Shown: piece by piece, positions 34,724 through 44,463 of the stretch
How positions within the stretch are numbered: the first letter of the stretch is position 1
Layout: every line of letters begins with the position of its first letter
Assembly (NCBI RefSeq): GCF_002157835.1
Contig: NZ_CP020809.1
Coordinates: forward strand, 6,634,001 to 6,698,000
DNA: 64,000 nucleotides
Origin: Mycobacterium dioxanotrophicus
Lineage (GTDB): Bacteria > Actinomycetota > Actinomycetes > Mycobacteriales > Mycobacteriaceae
Reading direction: 5' to 3'
The notes under the pieces: model-generated
Database searches by the model: none
Told to the model about the DNA's origin: nothing
The model's input: only the letters and a program-made list of their open reading frames with translations
Position numbers and translations under genes: made by a program

Positions 34724-36958
34724 GTGTCATCCGATACGTCCCACAGCCGCCCACCCCACCCCGACGCCGATACCGCGAGCCGCAGCGAGAGCGAGAACCC
34801 GGCCATCGCCTCGCCCAAGCCGCAGTCGCACGCCCCGCTGACCAACCAGGACTGGTGGCCGGAGCAGATCGACGTGTCGCGGCTGCATCCGCACGCCCCG
34901 GCGTCCAATCCGCTGGGTGAAAGCTTCGACTACGCAACGGAATTCGCCAAGCTCGACGTCGACGCCCTCAAGGCCGACGTCCTCGACGTGATCACCACGT
35001 CGCAGGACTGGTGGCCGGCCGACTACGGCAGCTACGCCGGCCTGTTCATCAGGCTGAGCTGGCACGCCGCGGGCACTTACCGCATCTTCGACGGACGCGG
35101 CGGCGGCGGGCAGGGCCTGCAGCGGTTCGCCCCGCTGAACAGCTGGCCCGACAACGCCAACCTCGACAAGGCACGCCGGTTGCTGTGGCCGGTGAAGCAG
35201 AAGCACGGCAACAAGATCTCCTGGGCCGATCTGATCATCTTCGCCGGCGACGTCGCCCTCGAATCGGCCGGATTCAAGACGTTCGGCTTCGGCTTCGGCC
35301 GCGAGGACGTGTGGGAGCCCGAAGAGGTGCTGTTCGGCGAGGAGGACACCTGGCTGGGTACCGACAAGCGGTACTCCGGCGAGCGTGAGCTGGCGCAACC
35401 CTACGGTGCCACCACCATGGGCCTGATCTACGTGAATCCCGAAGGCCCCGAAGGCAATCCGGATCCACTGAAGGCAGCCGTCGACATCAAGGAGACGTTC
35501 GGCCGCATGGCGATGAACGTCGAGGAGACCGCGGCGCTGATCGTCGGCGGTCACACCCTGGGCAAGACCCACGGGGCGGGCGACGGCGACCTCGTCGGCC
35601 CGGAACCCGAGGCGGCCCCGATCGAACAGCAGGGTCTGGGCTGGAAGTGCCCCTTCGGCTCCGGAAACGCCGGTGACACCATCACCTCGGGCCTCGAAGT
35701 GGTGTGGACCCCCACGCCGACCAAGTGGAGCAACTCCTTCCTGGAGATCCTCTACGGCTACGAGTGGGAGCTGACCAAGAGCCCGGCAGGGGCATGGCAG
35801 TTCGAGGCCAAGGACGCCGAGGCGATCATCCCGCCGCCGTTCCCCGGCGCGCCGAACCGCAAGCCGACGATGCTCGTCACCGACGTGGCGCTGCGCGTGG
35901 ACCCGGAGTTCGGCGAGATCACCCGGCGCTGGCGCGACCACCCCGAGGAGCTCAACGAGGCGTTCGCCAAGGCCTGGTACAAGCTGCTGCACCGCGACCT
36001 CGGACCGATCTCGCGGTACCTCGGGCCGTGGGTGGCCGAACCGCAGCTGTGGCAGGACCCGGTGCCCCCGGTCGAAGGTGAGCTGATCGACGACGCCGAC
36101 GCGGCAACACTGAAGGGCAAGATCCTGGATTCCGGGCTCTCGGTTCCGCAACTGGTGAAGACCGCGTGGGCGGCGGCGTCCAGCTTCCGCCGCACCGACA
36201 AACGCGGTGGGGCCAACGGCGCTCGGCTGCGGCTGCAACCGCAACGCAGCTGGGAGGTCAACGAACCGTCGGAGCTGGACAAGGTGCTGCCGGTGCTGGA
36301 GAAGATCCAGGCCGACTTCAACGCGGCCGGCGCCAAGAAGGTGTCACTGGCCGACGTCATCGTGCTCGCCGGCAATGCCGCGATCGAGAAGGCCGCCAAG
36401 GACGGTGGTGTCTCGGTGACGGTGCCGTTCACCCCGGGCCGCACCGACGCCACCCAGGAGAACACCGACGTGGAGTCGTTCGCGGTGCTGGAGCCGCGAG
36501 CCGACGGGTTCCGCAACTACGTGCGTGCCGGTGAGAAGGCGCCGCTGGAGCAGCTGCTGCTGGAGCGTGCCTACCTGTTGGGCGTCACCGGACCGGAGCT
36601 CACGGTGCTGGTCGGCGGGCTGCGGGCCTTGGGCGCCAACCACGGCGGCAGCAAGCACGGGGTGTTCACCGATCGTCCGGGCACGCTGAGCAACGACTTC
36701 TTCGTCAATCTGCTGGACGGTGGCACCGAGTGGACGGCTGCGGAGTCGCAGGAGAACGTCTACGAAGGCCGCGACCGGGCGTCGGGTGACCTCAAGTGGA
36801 CCGCGACGGCCAATGACCTGGTCTTCGGCTCACATTCGGTGCTGCGTGCCATCTCTGAGGTGTATGCCCAGGCCGACGGTGCGGACCGGTTCGTCAACGA
36901 CTTCGTCGGCGCGTGGGTCAAGGTGACCGACAACGATCGGTTCGACGTCAAGAAGTGA
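34724..36958 (+). CDS. katG: Catalase-peroxidase KatG
   Basis: 744-residue bifunctional haem catalase-peroxidase. The distal haem residues lie in [11 protein letters not shown] (about 102-112), and the tryptophan of this motif forms a covalent adduct with the tyrosine of [10 protein letters not shown] (about 229) and the methionine of FGRMAMN (about 255). The proximal histidine is in [11 protein letters not shown] (about 268-270). The C-terminal half is the usual degenerate duplication. The GTG start has a GGAAGGA ribosome-binding site 6 bases upstream. KatG detoxifies H2O2 and activates isoniazid in mycobacteria. Confidence 0.97.
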   Translation: MSSDTSHSRPPHPDADTASRSESENPAIASPKPQSHAPLTNQDWWPEQIDVSRLHPHAPASNPLGESFDYATEFAKLDVDALKADVLDVITTSQDWWPADYGSYAGLFIRLSWHAAGTYRIFDGRGGGGQGLQRFAPLNSWPDNANLDKARRLLWPVKQKHGNKISWADLIIFAGDVALESAGFKTFGFGFGREDVWEPEEVLFGEEDTWLGTDKRYSGERELAQPYGATTMGLIYVNPEGPEGNPDPLKAAVDIKETFGRMAMNVEETAALIVGGHTLGKTHGAGDGDLVGPEPEAAPIEQQGLGWKCPFGSGNAGDTITSGLEVVWTPTPTKWSNSFLEILYGYEWELTKSPAGAWQFEAKDAEAIIPPPFPGAPNRKPTMLVTDVALRVDPEFGEITRRWRDHPEELNEAFAKAWYKLLHRDLGPISRYLGPWVAEPQLWQDPVPPVEGELIDDADAATLKGKILDSGLSVPQLVKTAWAAASSFRRTDKRGGANGARLRLQPQRSWEVNEPSELDKVLPVLEKIQADFNAAGAKKVSLADVIVLAGNAAIEKAAKDGGVSVTVPFTPGRTDATQENTDVESFAVLEPRADGFRNYVRAGEKAPLEQLLLERAYLLGVTGPELTVLVGGLRALGANHGGSKHGVFTDRPGTLSNDFFVNLLDGGTEWTAAESQENVYEGRDRASGDLKWTATANDLVFGSHSVLRAISEVYAQADGADRFVNDFVGAWVKVTDNDRFDVKK

Positions 36959-36976
36959 CGCATTGAAGACGCATTG

Positions 36977-37020
36977 AAAAAGACCACCCCGTGGGCCTGC
37001 GGCTCACGGGGTGGTCTTTT
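36977..37020. terminator. Bidirectional rho-independent terminator after katG
   Basis: AAAAGACCACCCCGTG (arm 1) and CACGGGGTGGTCTTTT (arm 2) form a perfect 16-bp stem around an 11-base loop, starting with an A tract and ending in a T tract. It therefore works on both strands and serves katG and the convergent gene that ends at 37027. Confidence 0.95.
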
Positions 37021-37026
37021 CGAGTA

Positions 37027-37887
37027 CTAGCGCTGGTAGTGCGGTGCGTGGCGCCCGTTGCGCGCCTGCGGCGGCGCGGGCCTGCGGATCGTGTCCGAGC
37101 GGGCGGGCTCCTGGCGTGGCTGCGTGTAGCGGCTCACGTCACCGCGTCCTGGCGGCGCATCGGCACGGCCCGGCGGCAGCTCGCGCCGACCGGCCGAAGT
37201 GGGCTGCAGCGGGCGACTCGGCGACCCGGCCCGACGCACCAGCGCAGCCTGGCTGGCCGGCGCCGACGAGCCGTTCTGCGGAACCGGCGGCAGCACGCGC
37301 AGCAGGTCGTTGAACTGCCGCACGGTGCGCAGCCCTTCGTCCCACTGGGCCCGGGTGCTGGTGACAGGCATGCTCACCAGCGTCCAGTGCTGCTCGTTCC
37401 ACATGATCTCGGCGCAGTCCGGAGCGGTGTGGGCGAACGTCACCATCCGGCGGTCACACGCGCGACGGGCGGCGTCGAGGTTGGTGGAGTACACCATCCG
37501 CGGGCCGATCGCGCCGAGCAGCCAGATGTCGCTCTCCCGAGGCTCCTTGATGCCTTTGAGTCGGAGGTCGACGACGACGTTGGTGCCGACCTTGCGGTGC
37601 AACGCGATCACCGTGGCGACTTCGTCGATGTCGAAAATGAATACCGCCTCGCCACGAATCTGGCCGAGCACGACATTCTTGGCCGGTACGTCGCCGACAG
37701 TCGACATCACCCCGCGCTTCCAGCGCTTGAGGATCTCGTCGGACTCGTGCTCGTAGTCGAAGCCATGCGACTTCGCCCACGACTTGCGGCGTCGCCCCAA
37801 CCCACGTCGACGGTCGATGTCGACGTACAGCAGCACTGCCGCACCCACGAAACAAAGTGCGGACAGCGTGAACCAGAGCGGGACCAT
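37027..37887 (-). CDS. Single-pass membrane protein of unknown function
   Basis: 286-residue protein. An N-terminal membrane anchor (VPLWFTLSALCFVGAAVLLYVDI, about 2-23) is followed by a basic stretch (RRRGLGRRRKSW), a folded domain of about 180 residues (for example FIFDIDEVATVIALHRKVG) and a low-complexity Pro/Arg/Ser tail. It is conserved among mycobacteria beside clpB (Rv0383c, from memory). It lies on the same strand as clpB but upstream of nothing obvious. Function unknown. Confidence 0.8.
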   Translation of the reverse strand: MVPLWFTLSALCFVGAAVLLYVDIDRRRGLGRRRKSWAKSHGFDYEHESDEILKRWKRGVMSTVGDVPAKNVVLGQIRGEAVFIFDIDEVATVIALHRKVGTNVVVDLRLKGIKEPRESDIWLLGAIGPRMVYSTNLDAARRACDRRMVTFAHTAPDCAEIMWNEQHWTLVSMPVTSTRAQWDEGLRTVRQFNDLLRVLPPVPQNGSSAPASQAALVRRAGSPSRPLQPTSAGRRELPPGRADAPPGRGDVSRYTQPRQEPARSDTIRRPAPPQARNGRHAPHYQR

Positions 37888-37970
37888 CGGACCTAGCCTA
37901 CTTGTTGGTAGGCCGGTTGCTCGAACTAACTGAGGTCACAACCCGGTTACGTGCGGTTTCTCTTCCCGCC

Positions 37971-38024
37971 AGCAGACGCAAACTCGCACATTTCCTTGAT
38001 GAAAAGTGCGAGTCTGTGTCTGCT
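37971..38024. terminator. Large imperfect inverted repeat downstream of clpB
   Basis: Two 19-base arms (37971-37989 and 38006-38024) pair with only two mismatches around a 16-base loop. The outer arm is AGCAGAC and the inner arm ACTCGCAC. It starts 12 bp beyond the clpB stop and probably ends clpB transcription. The same kind of long palindrome recurs at 48961-49009. Confidence 0.75.
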
Positions 38025-38035
38025 CGGCCGAGAAA

Positions 38036-40582
38036 TCAGCCCAACACGAGGCTTTCGCCGTCCTCGCTGACGTTCACGGGCACCACGTCACCGTCGTGCA
38101 CCTCACCGGCCAGCAGCTCCTTGGCGAGCTGGTCGCCGATGGCCTGCTGCACCAGCCTGCGCAGCGGCCGCGCGCCGTAGAGCGGGTCGAAACCACGGTC
38201 GCCCAGCCACTTCTTGGCGTCCAGCGACACGTCGAGCGACAGCCGGCGCTGCGCCAGCCGCTTGTCGAGCTGCTGGAGCTGGATGTCGACGATGGAGACC
38301 AACTCGTCGGGCTTGAGCGCGTCGAAGATCAGCACGTCGTCGAGCCGGTTGATGAACTCCGGCTTGAACGCCGCCCGCACCGCCGCCATCACCTGCTCCG
38401 GGGTGCCACCGGCGCCCAGGTTGGAGGTCAGGATGAGGATGGTGTTGCGGAAGTCGACCGTGCGGCCTTGACCGTCGGTCAACCTGCCCTCGTCGAGCAC
38501 CTGCAGCAGCACGTCGAACACGTCCGGGTGAGCCTTCTCGATCTCGTCGAACAGCACCACCGTGTACGGACGCCGCCGTACCGCCTCGGTCAGCTGACCG
38601 CCCTGGTCGTAACCGACGTAGCCGGGAGGCGCACCGACCAGCCGAGCCACCGAGTGCTTCTCTCCGTACTCGCTCATGTCGATGCGGACCATCGCTCGCT
38701 CGTCGTCGAACAGGAACTCCGCGAGCGCCTTGGCCAGCTCGGTCTTGCCGACACCGGTCGGGCCCAGGAACATGAACGAGCCCGTCGGCCGGTTGGGATC
38801 GGCGACACCGGCCCGGCTGCGCCGCACGGCGTCCGACACCGCGACGACCGCTTCGGCCTGTCCGATGACGCGCTTGCCCAGCTCTTCCTCCATGCGCAGC
38901 AGCTTGGCCGTCTCGCCTTCGAGCATCCGGCCTGCCGGAATACCGGTCCACGCCTCGACCACGTCGGCGATGTCGTCGGGTCCGACCTCTTCCTTGAGCA
39001 TCACGTTCTCGCGGGCCTCGGCCACGGGCAGCGCCGCGTCGAGCTTCTTCTCGACCTCGGGGATGCGTCCGTAGCGCAGCTCAGCGGCCTTGGCCAGGTC
39101 GCCGTCGCGTTCGGCCCGGTCGGCCTCACCGCGCAGCGTGTCCAGTTGCTCCTTGAGCTCGCGGACGATGTCGATGGCGCCCTTCTCGTTCTGCCACCGG
39201 GTGGTGAGCTCCGCCAACTTCTCCTTGTAGTCGGCCAGCTCGCCGCGCAGCTTCTCCAGCCGCTCCTTGGAGGCCTCGTCCTCTTCTTTGGACAGCGCCA
39301 TCTCCTCGATCTCGAGGCGACGGACCAGCCGCTCGACCTCGTCGATCTCGACGGGCCGGGAGTCGATCTCCATGCGCAGCCGCGACGCGGCCTCGTCGAC
39401 CAGGTCGATGGCCTTGTCCGGCAGGAACCGGCTGGTGATGTAGCGGTCCGACAGGGTCGCCGCGGCGACCAGCGCGGAGTCGGTGATGCGCACGCCGTGG
39501 TGCACCTCGTAGCGGTCCTTGAGGCCGCGCAGGATGCCGACGGTGTCCTCGACGGACGGTTCGCCGACCAGCACCTGCTGGAAGCGACGCTCCAGGGCGG
39601 CGTCCTTCTCGATGTACTTGCGGTACTCCTCGAGCGTGGTGGCACCGACCAGCCGCAGCTCACCGCGGGCCAGCATGGGCTTGATCATGTTGCCTGCGTC
39701 CATCGCGGATTCGCCGGTGGCACCGGCGCCGACGATGGTGTGCAGCTCGTCGATGAACGTGATGACCTGGCCTGCCGAGTTCTTGATGTCGTCGAGGACG
39801 GCCTTGAGGCGTTCCTCGAACTCGCCGCGGTACTTGGCGCCGGCCACCATGGATCCGAGATCGAGCGCGATGACCGTCTTGTCCCGCAGGCTTTCCGGCA
39901 CGTCGCCTTCGACGATGCGCTGGGCGAGGCCCTCGACGATCGCGGTCTTGCCGACGCCGGGTTCGCCGATGAGCACGGGGTTGTTCTTGGTACGCCGGCT
40001 CAACACCTGAACGACGCGACGAATCTCGTTGTCGCGTCCGATGACCGGGTCGAGCTTGCCTTCCCGGGCGCGGGCGGTCAGGTCGGTGGAGTACTTCTCC
40101 AACGCCTGGTAGCTGCCCTCGGGGTCGGGGCTGGTGACGCGCGCGCTGCCGCGGACCTTGGTGAACGCCTCCCGCAGGGCCTGCGGTGACGCGCCGTTGT
40201 TGCTGAGCAGCTTGGCGACCTCGGAGTCACCGGTGGCCAGGCCGACCATCAGATGCTCGGTGGAGACGTACTCGTCGTCCATCTCGGTCGCGAGCTGCTG
40301 GGCTGTGGTGATGGCAGCGAGCGATTCCCGGCTCAGCTGCGGTTGCGAGCTGGCGCCGCTGGCGCTGGGCAGCTGGTCGAGCAGCCGTTGCGCTCCGGCC
40401 CGGATCGTCGCGGGATCGACACCGACGGCCTCCAGCAGGGGTGCGGCAATGCCATCGTTCTGAGTGAGCAGTGCCATCAATAGATGGGCGGGGCGGATCT
40501 CGGGGTTGCCGGCAGAGCTGGCCGCCTGCAACGCTGAGGTCAGCGCCGCCTGAGTCTTGGTCGTCGGGTTGAACGAGTCCAC
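38036..40582 (-). CDS. clpB: ClpB disaggregase (Hsp104 family)
   Basis: 848-residue AAA+ disaggregase that, with DnaK, extracts polypeptides from aggregates through a hexameric pore. The N-terminal Clp-N repeats (1-145) are followed by AAA-1 with Walker A GEPGVGKT (about 203-210), a coiled-coil M domain (about 405-525), and AAA-2 with Walker A GPTGVGKT (about 604-611), then the D2-small domain with YGARPLRR (about 804). The length matches M. tuberculosis ClpB. An HspR (HAIR) box upstream indicates heat-shock control together with dnaK. Confidence 0.97.
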   Translation of the reverse strand: MDSFNPTTKTQAALTSALQAASSAGNPEIRPAHLLMALLTQNDGIAAPLLEAVGVDPATIRAGAQRLLDQLPSASGASSQPQLSRESLAAITTAQQLATEMDDEYVSTEHLMVGLATGDSEVAKLLSNNGASPQALREAFTKVRGSARVTSPDPEGSYQALEKYSTDLTARAREGKLDPVIGRDNEIRRVVQVLSRRTKNNPVLIGEPGVGKTAIVEGLAQRIVEGDVPESLRDKTVIALDLGSMVAGAKYRGEFEERLKAVLDDIKNSAGQVITFIDELHTIVGAGATGESAMDAGNMIKPMLARGELRLVGATTLEEYRKYIEKDAALERRFQQVLVGEPSVEDTVGILRGLKDRYEVHHGVRITDSALVAAATLSDRYITSRFLPDKAIDLVDEAASRLRMEIDSRPVEIDEVERLVRRLEIEEMALSKEEDEASKERLEKLRGELADYKEKLAELTTRWQNEKGAIDIVRELKEQLDTLRGEADRAERDGDLAKAAELRYGRIPEVEKKLDAALPVAEARENVMLKEEVGPDDIADVVEAWTGIPAGRMLEGETAKLLRMEEELGKRVIGQAEAVVAVSDAVRRSRAGVADPNRPTGSFMFLGPTGVGKTELAKALAEFLFDDERAMVRIDMSEYGEKHSVARLVGAPPGYVGYDQGGQLTEAVRRRPYTVVLFDEIEKAHPDVFDVLLQVLDEGRLTDGQGRTVDFRNTILILTSNLGAGGTPEQVMAAVRAAFKPEFINRLDDVLIFDALKPDELVSIVDIQLQQLDKRLAQRRLSLDVSLDAKKWLGDRGFDPLYGARPLRRLVQQAIGDQLAKELLAGEVHDGDVVPVNVSEDGESLVLG

Positions 40583-40638
40583 GACACCTCCCTTTTCGGA
40601 TACAGAAAATGCTTGTCGCGATGTACAACGTAGTCAAG

Positions 40639-40659
40639 GTTGAGTCTGTTCCACTCAAG
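40639..40659. promoter_or_regulatory. HAIR element (HspR operator) of clpB
   Basis: GTTGAGT-N7-ACTCAAG, 13 of 14 arm bases matching the HAIR consensus CTTGAGT-N7-ACTCAAG, lies 57 bp upstream of the clpB ATG. HspR represses clpB through this kind of site in mycobacteria and Streptomyces. Confidence 0.9.
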
Positions 40660-40766
40660 TCTGAAAATTTTCCGGTCAGTTTCCCGCAGGCGCGCCTCCG
40701 ATGACGGGGCGCCGGTAATCGGCCAAGGTCCACGCCGTTTCGGCAGTACCGGGCTACCGTCTACGC

Positions 40767-41390
40767 ATGTCCGAATCCGGCTTCGGTGACTTCGAATACG
40801 AGCGGAAGTTCTTCGTCCGCGAATTGCCTGCCGTGGCGGCGTCGGATCCCACCCCTGCGCTGATCGTGCAGGCCTATCTGTTTTCGGCCGACGGCTACGC
40901 GGTGCGGGTCCGGGTTCAGGGCCCCGGCCCCGCCGACCTGCACGCCACACCCGGCGAGCTCGTCGAGGCCCTCGGCGAAGAATCGATTGGGACCATGACC
41001 GCAAAAGGCCCCGCCGTGGGCGGTACCCGCTACGAGGCCGAACGCGAACTCGATCCGATGGTCGCGGGACAGATCGTGCGCCGGGCCGAGCACGTGGTCG
41101 CCAAGGTCCGGTACTCGGCGTGGTTGGGTGAAGACGGCTGGATCATCGACCGGTTCCTCGGCGCCAACACCCCGCTCGTGTTGTCCGAGGTCGAACGCGG
41201 CGGCCCGGTGGTCGATCTCGCCATCCCCGCGTTCTGCGTGACCGAGGTGTCCGAGGACGACCGGTTCCGCAACGAATATCTCGCTCACCACCCGTTCGGC
41301 GGATGGGCCGACGAGTATCGACGCGAACTCGACGCCCTGGGCCCGACGTTCGTCGACACCCTTGGCCGAAACCAATTCGAAGGCACCTGA
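40767..41390 (+). CDS. CYTH-domain protein
   Basis: 207-residue CYTH (triphosphate tunnel) protein. It carries the family ExExK motif at the start (EYERKF, about 9-14) and alternating charged beta-strand residues (GYAVRVRVQG, MTAKGP, YEAERELD, VVAKVRY, WIIDRFLG, VLSEVERG) that line a tunnel binding triphosphates or polyphosphate with Mg2+. Actual activity (thiamine triphosphatase, adenylate cyclase or polyphosphatase-like) cannot be told. It is divergent from clpB. Confidence 0.85.
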   Translation: MSESGFGDFEYERKFFVRELPAVAASDPTPALIVQAYLFSADGYAVRVRVQGPGPADLHATPGELVEALGEESIGTMTAKGPAVGGTRYEAERELDPMVAGQIVRRAEHVVAKVRYSAWLGEDGWIIDRFLGANTPLVLSEVERGGPVVDLAIPAFCVTEVSEDDRFRNEYLAHHPFGGWADEYRRELDALGPTFVDTLGRNQFEGT

Positions 41391-41466
41391 CGACACTCAG
41401 GGCCCGCCGACGCCACATCGTTGCTACGGTCTCCGACGAATCCTGCGAACACCGAGAGAGTGGGCC

Positions 41467-42135
41467 ATGTCCGAAAGCTGGGGGTCGGTGCTCACCGAAC
41501 TCATCCCGCTGGCACTGGTGGTGGCATTGTCACCGCTGTCGATCATCCCCGCCGTGCTGGTGCTGCACACCCCGCGGCCCCGGCCGACCGGACTGGCGTT
41601 CCTCGCCGGCTGGCTGGTCGGCCTCTTGATCCTGACGGCGGTGTTCGTCGAGGTGTCCAACCTGCTCGGCGGACTCGACAAGGCGCCGCGATGGGCGTCG
41701 TGGCTACGCATCGTGATCGGCATCGCCCTCGTGGTTTTCGGCGTCTACCGCTGGCTCACCCGAGCCAAGTCCGAACACAGCCCGGCCTGGCTGAGCAGCA
41801 TGAGCAAGCTGAGCCCACCCCGTGCGGCGGTCACGGGCGCGGCGCTGACGGCGGTCAACCCCAAGGTGCTGTTCATCTGCGCCGCAGCGGGTTTGGCGAT
41901 CGGTAGCGCCGGGCTGGGTCAGCACAGGGCGTGGCCTGCCGTCATCTATTACGTGGTGATCGCCAGTTCGACAGTGGCACTGCCGATCCTGGGGTACGCA
42001 ATATCGGGCGAACGCCTGGACCCGCTGCTGGCCCGCCTCAAGGAATGGATGGAGCGCCAGCATGCGGTGCTCGTGGCGGGAATCCTCGTGGTGATCGGAC
42101 TTCTGGTGCTGTACAAGGGTATTCACGCGCTGTAG
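41467..42135 (+). CDS. GAP-family (LysE-like) six-helix membrane protein
   Basis: 222-residue integral membrane protein with six hydrophobic segments, in the mycobacterial GAP/Sap family. One member (Gap) is needed for glycopeptidolipid transport to the surface. Start motif LIPLALVVALSPLSIIPAVLVL, central loop TRAKSEHSPAWLSSMSKLSP, and PKVLFICAAAGLAIG resemble that family and the LysE exporters. The ATG at 41467 is used; the longer frame overlaps the CYTH gene. Substrate unknown. Confidence 0.82.
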   Translation: MSESWGSVLTELIPLALVVALSPLSIIPAVLVLHTPRPRPTGLAFLAGWLVGLLILTAVFVEVSNLLGGLDKAPRWASWLRIVIGIALVVFGVYRWLTRAKSEHSPAWLSSMSKLSPPRAAVTGAALTAVNPKVLFICAAAGLAIGSAGLGQHRAWPAVIYYVVIASSTVALPILGYAISGERLDPLLARLKEWMERQHAVLVAGILVVIGLLVLYKGIHAL

Positions 42136-42300
42136 CGGGCCGGCTGAAACTGTCGGGACAGTCCACCAGCGGTTTCTGTGAATAACCTGGAAAGTCACTG
42201 GTAGCGTTGGCAATAGGCCCCTCACGTCGCGGCGAATTGGTGCGCTCAGCCCCACCGATGCGCTGTTAGCCTCAGTTTCGACGAGAGGGGGCGTTGCCAC

Positions 42301-44070
42301 ATGGCGCCGAGGATTCCACACAATCCGGGAAATCACCCGAATCCGGGCGGGCACCATCCCCACAATCCCGGTGGGCACCAGCCCAATCCAGGCGGACATC
42401 ACCCCCACAACCCCGGTGGGCACCAGCCCAATCCAGGCGGACATCACCCTCACAATCCCGGTGGGCACCAGCCTAATCCAGGCGGACATCACCCCCACAA
42501 TCCCGGTGGCCACCACCCCAGCGACGAGGGCGGCCACGGCGGCGGCACCTTCGGCAAGATCAAAGACGCGTTCAACGACGCCAAGGACATCGTCTCCGAC
42601 ATCAAAGACATCGTCTCCGACGTCAAGGACATCACCGACACCGTCTCCGACGTCGTCAGCGACGTAAAGGACATATTCAGCGGCACGTTCGGCGGCTTGG
42701 CCGGCGGCCTCGGCAATCTCATCGACATCGGCAGGCAGTTCTTCTCCAAGGCGCCGGAGACGCCGATCATCGACGCGGGCCTGCAAGTCATCAACGGCAT
42801 GAGCGAGATGTGCGGCAACGGCAGCCCCGACACGGGCGAGGGCTTCGCCGGCGGCGCCGACCAGTTGGACAACGTCGGTCAGTCCCTCAATTCGGCTGCG
42901 CCCGACGACAGCTGGGAGGGTGGCGGCGCGAGTGCCTATTCCAAGCAGAACGTCAAGCAGCAGGGCCGGATGCAGACCCTGGCCGAGACGGACAGCACAG
43001 TCGCACAAGTTCTGGCCCAGGAAGCCGAGCAGCTCGGTGGCACGGTGCAGCAACTCAACAGTGCCGCAACCATTCTCCAGCTCGCCATCCTGCCCGCCTC
43101 CATCGCGATGGCCGATCCGCTCGGCGGCGAGGCGATTTCGGTCGCCATTCAGATCGCCGCAGTGGCCAGCGGCATGGCCATCGCGACTCCGGCGATGGCC
43201 AACATGGTGAGCAACTCGATGCAGAACGCCCAGGCCATCCAACAGGCCGCCAATTCCTACCGCGATGTCGCGTCCAACGCCAAACTCGATGGCTCGCCGT
43301 CGTTCTCGCCGTCCACAGGAGGCAACCGCCGACCGCACCAGAAGGATTCGCCGACCAACGGCAAGCCGGAGTCGCAGACACCGCCGTGGCTCACCCAGAC
43401 CCCGCTCGGCGACAACGCGACGCCGGGTAGCGGCGACAGCATGTATCCGGGCGGTGGTTATGGCGCCGGAAGCGGCGGTGGCGGCACCGGCAGCGGCGGC
43501 GGAGGTGGCGGCGGGGGCAACCCGGGCGCAGGCACCGGCAGCGGCGGCGCAACCGGCGGTGGCGCCCCGGTCAGTCAGGGGTCAGCCACCGCGACCCCGG
43601 CCGGCATGTCCCCCGGATCGTCAGGCGGGGTACCGGGTGGCCTGCCCGGCGGCGGCGCGTCTGGCGGCGGCTCCCCGAGTGGCCTGCTCAGCGGCCTCGG
43701 CAGCGCGCTCGGTTCGTTGATCGGCCAGGCTGCTCAACAGGGGGCGCAGGCCGCCCAGAATCCACAGAATCAGAAGGCACAGGACCCCGGCGCCGACGAG
43801 AAGGACAGGGCCAAAGACAAAGACGGCAAGGACCTGGACAAGGACACCAGGGACGAAGACGGCGACAAGGCCGAGGGCGACGCCGACAAGCCCGAGGACG
43901 CTCAACTGGCCGGAGCCGAGGGGCCGGGCGCTCCCGGCGAGCGGGCCCCGATTCACTTCGAGTTCGACATGGACCGCGAGCAGGTGCACGGGCCGGTCAA
44001 CGTGACGCTGGATCCGGACCACCCCAACGCCGCACCCGTCGTCTCCCGTCCGCCCACCCAACAGGTCTAA
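42301..44070 (+). CDS. EspA/EspE-like ESX-1 substrate with His-rich repeat N terminus
   Basis: 589-residue predicted type VII (ESX-1) substrate. Residues 18-70 are a 15-residue repeat (HHPHNPGGHQPNPGG). At about 83-140 there is an amphipathic region of repeated (D)IVSD(I/V)K blocks. A WxG-containing alpha-helical region follows (DDSWEGGGASAYSKQN at about 200-215) with a hydrophobic helix (about 260-300), resembling the EspA/EspE core. After that come a Gly/Ser-rich linker and a very charged Lys/Asp/Glu tail. It starts with ATG preceded by GAGAGGGGG. The following espC- and espD-like genes support assignment to the EspA/EspE group; the repeat and the tail are not part of the M. tuberculosis proteins as I recall them. 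Confidence 0.78.
   Translation: MAPRIPHNPGNHPNPGGHHPHNPGGHQPNPGGHHPHNPGGHQPNPGGHHPHNPGGHQPNPGGHHPHNPGGHHPSDEGGHGGGTFGKIKDAFNDAKDIVSDIKDIVSDVKDITDTVSDVVSDVKDIFSGTFGGLAGGLGNLIDIGRQFFSKAPETPIIDAGLQVINGMSEMCGNGSPDTGEGFAGGADQLDNVGQSLNSAAPDDSWEGGGASAYSKQNVKQQGRMQTLAETDSTVAQVLAQEAEQLGGTVQQLNSAATILQLAILPASIAMADPLGGEAISVAIQIAAVASGMAIATPAMANMVSNSMQNAQAIQQAANSYRDVASNAKLDGSPSFSPSTGGNRRPHQKDSPTNGKPESQTPPWLTQTPLGDNATPGSGDSMYPGGGYGAGSGGGGTGSGGGGGGGGNPGAGTGSGGATGGGAPVSQGSATATPAGMSPGSSGGVPGGLPGGGASGGGSPSGLLSGLGSALGSLIGQAAQQGAQAAQNPQNQKAQDPGADEKDRAKDKDGKDLDKDTRDEDGDKAEGDADKPEDAQLAGAEGPGAPGERAPIHFEFDMDREQVHGPVNVTLDPDHPNAAPVVSRPPTQQV
42352..42510 (+). repeat. 45-bp coding tandem repeat (HHPHNPGGHQPNPGG)
   Basis: Three full 45-bp copies (42352-42486) plus 24 bases of a fourth, differing only at a few wobble positions. 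Each encodes 15 residues with four histidines (HHPHNPGGHQPNPGG). The near-identity of copies suggests recent expansion by slippage. The dense histidines could bind Zn, Ni or Cu. Confidence 0.95.
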
Positions 44071-44097
44071 CCGAGATCCGACCAGAGGGAGATACCC

Positions 44098-44409
44098 ATG
44101 GGAAATTTGAACGTCACCACGGCCCATTTGCGCGAATTGGCAAGCCAGCAAAGCGAAGCCGCGAGTGCGATCACCGAGGCCGCCGCCGCGACACAGGGCA
44201 CCGCCATGAACATGTGGAGTTCGCACGGCATTGTCTGCTCCGCGACGAACATGGCGGTGATGGCGGCCGACAGCGCGCGGGGATCCGCGTGCACGGCCGC
44301 GGCGACGGTCTCGTCGACCCTGTCGGAGATGCTCGATACGGCCGCTTCGCAGTACGACCAGACCGATTCCGCGCAGGCCTCCGAACTCGACACCACGATG
44401 TACACGTGA
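44098..44409 (+). CDS. EspC-like ESX-1 secretion-associated protein
   Basis: 103 residues, the same length as M. tuberculosis EspC and EspF. The layout follows that family: an N-terminal LNVTTAHLRELASQQSEAA helix, a central SSHGIVCSATN turn with the conserved HG..C, a second helix, and a C-terminal YDQTD that fits the YxxxD/E secretion signal of ESX substrates. The ribosome-binding site GAGGGAG lies 7 bases before the ATG. It is co-transcribed with the espA-like gene (27-bp gap) and probably forms a complex with its product for export. Confidence 0.85.
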   Translation: MGNLNVTTAHLRELASQQSEAASAITEAAAATQGTAMNMWSSHGIVCSATNMAVMAADSARGSACTAAATVSSTLSEMLDTAASQYDQTDSAQASELDTTMYT

Positions 44410-44463
44410 CGGCGCGACGCCGCGCACCACGCTGTCCCGTCCGCGCCTTGAGGGGATTGAGCA

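Noticed and set aside
34727..36244. 505-codon minus-strand frame inside katG
   Set aside because: katG is intact on the plus strand; this is a shadow.
38006..40189. Long open frame (727 codons) on the plus strand
   Set aside because: It is the antisense shadow of clpB: high-G+C coding DNA keeps the opposite frame open. Its composition (Val/Asp/Gln/His-rich) is typical of reverse-frame translations.
42352..42510. Possible CRISPR array or satellite repeat
   Set aside because: Repeats are contiguous, in frame, and encode a regular peptide with wobble differences; there are no spacers.
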